Origin: Bacteroidota bacterium
Lineage (GTDB): Bacteria; Bacteroidota; Bacteroidia; Chitinophagales; Chitinophagaceae
Direction of reading: 5' to 3'
Assembly: GCA_028877045.1 (NCBI GenBank)
Contig: JAGWPQ010000325.1
Location: 1-5,670 of the forward strand
Length of the DNA stretch: 5,670 nt
Positions 4,636 through 5,670 of this stretch are shown here, in pieces. The position numbers and the translations under genes are program-made. Under the pieces are notes generated by a model, which had not been told where the DNA came from, ran no database searches, and saw nothing but the letters and a program-made list of their open reading frames with translations. Numbering within the stretch: the stretch's first letter is position 1; every line of letters starts with the position of its first letter.

Positions 4636-5616
4636 ATGGAACTGAAGGACAAAATTTATAAATTAAAAGGGAAAGTTCAGAACTATGCATGGGGCGGATA
4701 CGATTTTATTCCTTCTCTGATCGGTTTTACAAATACCGAACATAAACCTTGTGCCGAATATTGGATGGGGGCACATCCATCGGCATCATCCGATCTGATG
4801 ATCGATAATCGACCTGTTTCGTTAAACAGGCTCATTCTTCGAAATCATGCTGAAACCATTACCGACAAAGTGTTTCAGCAGTTTGGTGAATTGCCATATT
4901 TATTAAAAATTTTGGACGTAAAAGATATGCTCAGCATTCAGGTGCATCCTTCAAAAGCTGAAGCTATCAAGGGTTTTGATGCCGAAGAAGCTGCCGGAAT
5001 TCCCATCAATGCGCCACACAGAAATTATAAGGACAAGAATCATAAACCCGAAGTGATGGTGGCATTGAGTGAGTTTTGGTTATTGCACGGGTTTAAACAG
5101 GAAGCAGCGCTGGAGCGGGTTTTGGAAGATGTGCAGGAGTTTAATATTTTATTGCCGCTGTATAAACGCGAAGGTTTAAAAGCGTTGTACCAGTTTGTTA
5201 TGGAGATGAAACAGGAAGATATTGATGCGCTTTTATTTAATTTGGTGAAACGCGAATTACGCAGAAAAGAAAATAACGAGTTAACCAAAGATCAGCCCGG
5301 TTGGTGGGTTGCAAAATTATTTGAAGGAAAAGATGAGATTAAAAATATTGATCGTGGTATCTTTTCTATTTATTTTTTCAATATCGTAAAAGCCGAAAAA
5401 GGCGAAGCTGTTTTTCAGGGCGCAGGGATTCCGCATGCTTATCTCGAAGGTCAAAATGTAGAGCTCATGGCCAACAGCGATAATGTGCTGCGCGGCGGTT
5501 TAACACCCAAACATATTGATGTGCCCGAACTGATGAAACATACTTCATTTGTTGGGATCACCCCTGTGAGGTGTTACCAAATAGAATACACTGATTGTCT
5601 CCCCCAGTCGGGGTGA
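4636..5616 (+). CDS. manA: Mannose-6-phosphate isomerase (class I), C-terminal end replaced
   Basis: ManA is a cytoplasmic zinc enzyme that interconverts mannose-6-phosphate and fructose-6-phosphate, feeding GDP-mannose synthesis or mannose use. From ATG 4636 the protein begins MELKDKIYKLKGKVQNYAWGGYDFI, the family's opening. The zinc ligands are recognisable: Gln102 and His104 in LSIQVHPS (99-106), Glu139 in HKPEVMVAL (136-144) and His267 in GIPHAYLEGQNVELMANSDN (264-283). The active-site stretch continues with VLRGGLTPKH (284-293, Arg286). An in-frame ATG at 4609 would add nine residues across the yraN promoter and is less likely. After Pro310 the family match stops; 16 unrelated residues follow to a TGA, giving 326 residues against roughly 390 expected for many class I enzymes. 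The catalytic residues are kept but the C-terminal beta domain is lost, so the product is probably impaired. Confidence 0.9.
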   Translation: MELKDKIYKLKGKVQNYAWGGYDFIPSLIGFTNTEHKPCAEYWMGAHPSASSDLMIDNRPVSLNRLILRNHAETITDKVFQQFGELPYLLKILDVKDMLSIQVHPSKAEAIKGFDAEEAAGIPINAPHRNYKDKNHKPEVMVALSEFWLLHGFKQEAALERVLEDVQEFNILLPLYKREGLKALYQFVMEMKQEDIDALLFNLVKRELRRKENNELTKDQPGWWVAKLFEGKDEIKNIDRGIFSIYFFNIVKAEKGEAVFQGAGIPHAYLEGQNVELMANSDNVLRGGLTPKHIDVPELMKHTSFVGITPVRCYQIEYTDCLPQSG

Positions 5617-5670
5617 CCTGAGAGCGTCCGATAACCCGGCCAGAGTTACCTATGTCCGTTCTTTCTGCAC
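5566..5670. other. Unidentified GC-rich sequence interrupting manA (possible mobile-element end)
   Basis: From about 5566 the sequence no longer encodes ManA and composition jumps: 46 of the last 80 bases are G or C in an otherwise AT-rich window. It can fold. CCCC (5602-5605) pairs with GGGG (5610-5613) around AGTC, and GGTGAC (5612-5617) can pair with GTTACC (5645-5650) with one G-T wobble. GTTACC also occurs at 5573-5578. No open frame is convincing. The first bases, GTGAG, loosely recall a group II intron 5' end (usually GTGYG, so the fourth base disagrees). A structured non-coding end of an insertion sequence is another option, as is a chimeric assembly join. Confidence 0.45.

Noticed and set aside
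5566..5670. Firm call of a group II intron 5' end
   Set aside because: The first five bases, GTGAG, differ from the GTGYG consensus at the fourth base, and none of the diagnostic inner domains or the reverse transcriptase fall inside the window.

Overview
The window looks like a chromosomal segment from a Bacteroidota bacterium, probably of the Chitinophagaceae/Sphingobacteriales type. The evidence is AT-rich DNA, A-rich leaders in place of strong Shine-Dalgarno sites, promoters matching the Bacteroidota -7 box TAnnTTTG (two perfect copies, TATATTTG), and protein sequences typical of that phylum. The exact genus cannot be read from the sequence.

Layout. At the left edge is the 5' part of glmS (minus strand, cut by the window). 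It is divergent from a GNAT-family acetyltransferase gene (425-1033). Next comes a 202-bp intergenic region with a dense palindromic array built from four alternating CCCGT/ACGGG blocks about one helical turn apart. Downstream, all on the plus strand, are a 77-residue protein ending in a Cys/Pro-rich tail (1236-1469), a seven-helix membrane protein with a TTG start (1551-2201), a minimal HisKA_3-type sensor kinase (2171-2956) and a NarL/LuxR-type response regulator (2949-3581). The last three genes overlap and form a clear operon. Convergent to them is a RelE/ParE-like toxin-antitoxin pair (3611-4074) with its own -7 box and a 12-bp-phased inverted-repeat operator candidate. A non-coding stretch with a possible dispersed repeat and a heptamer tandem repeat follows, then yraN (minus) and, divergent from it, manA (plus).

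The most interesting part is 1110-3581. The kinase has one membrane helix and no recognisable sensor domain, so the seven-helix protein encoded just upstream is the natural candidate for the sensing partner. The palindromic array in front of the small Cys/Pro protein is a natural candidate for the regulator's binding site. Together these could form a self-contained signalling module with a small secreted, modified or regulatory protein as output. This is inference from gene order and motifs.

The right edge is also notable. ManA matches its family through residue 310, then changes to unrelated, much more GC-rich sequence and stops after 16 more residues. This points to an insertion (IS or intron-like element), a rearrangement or an assembly junction at about position 5566. 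The last 100 bases could not be identified. No tRNA, rRNA or CRISPR array is visible.
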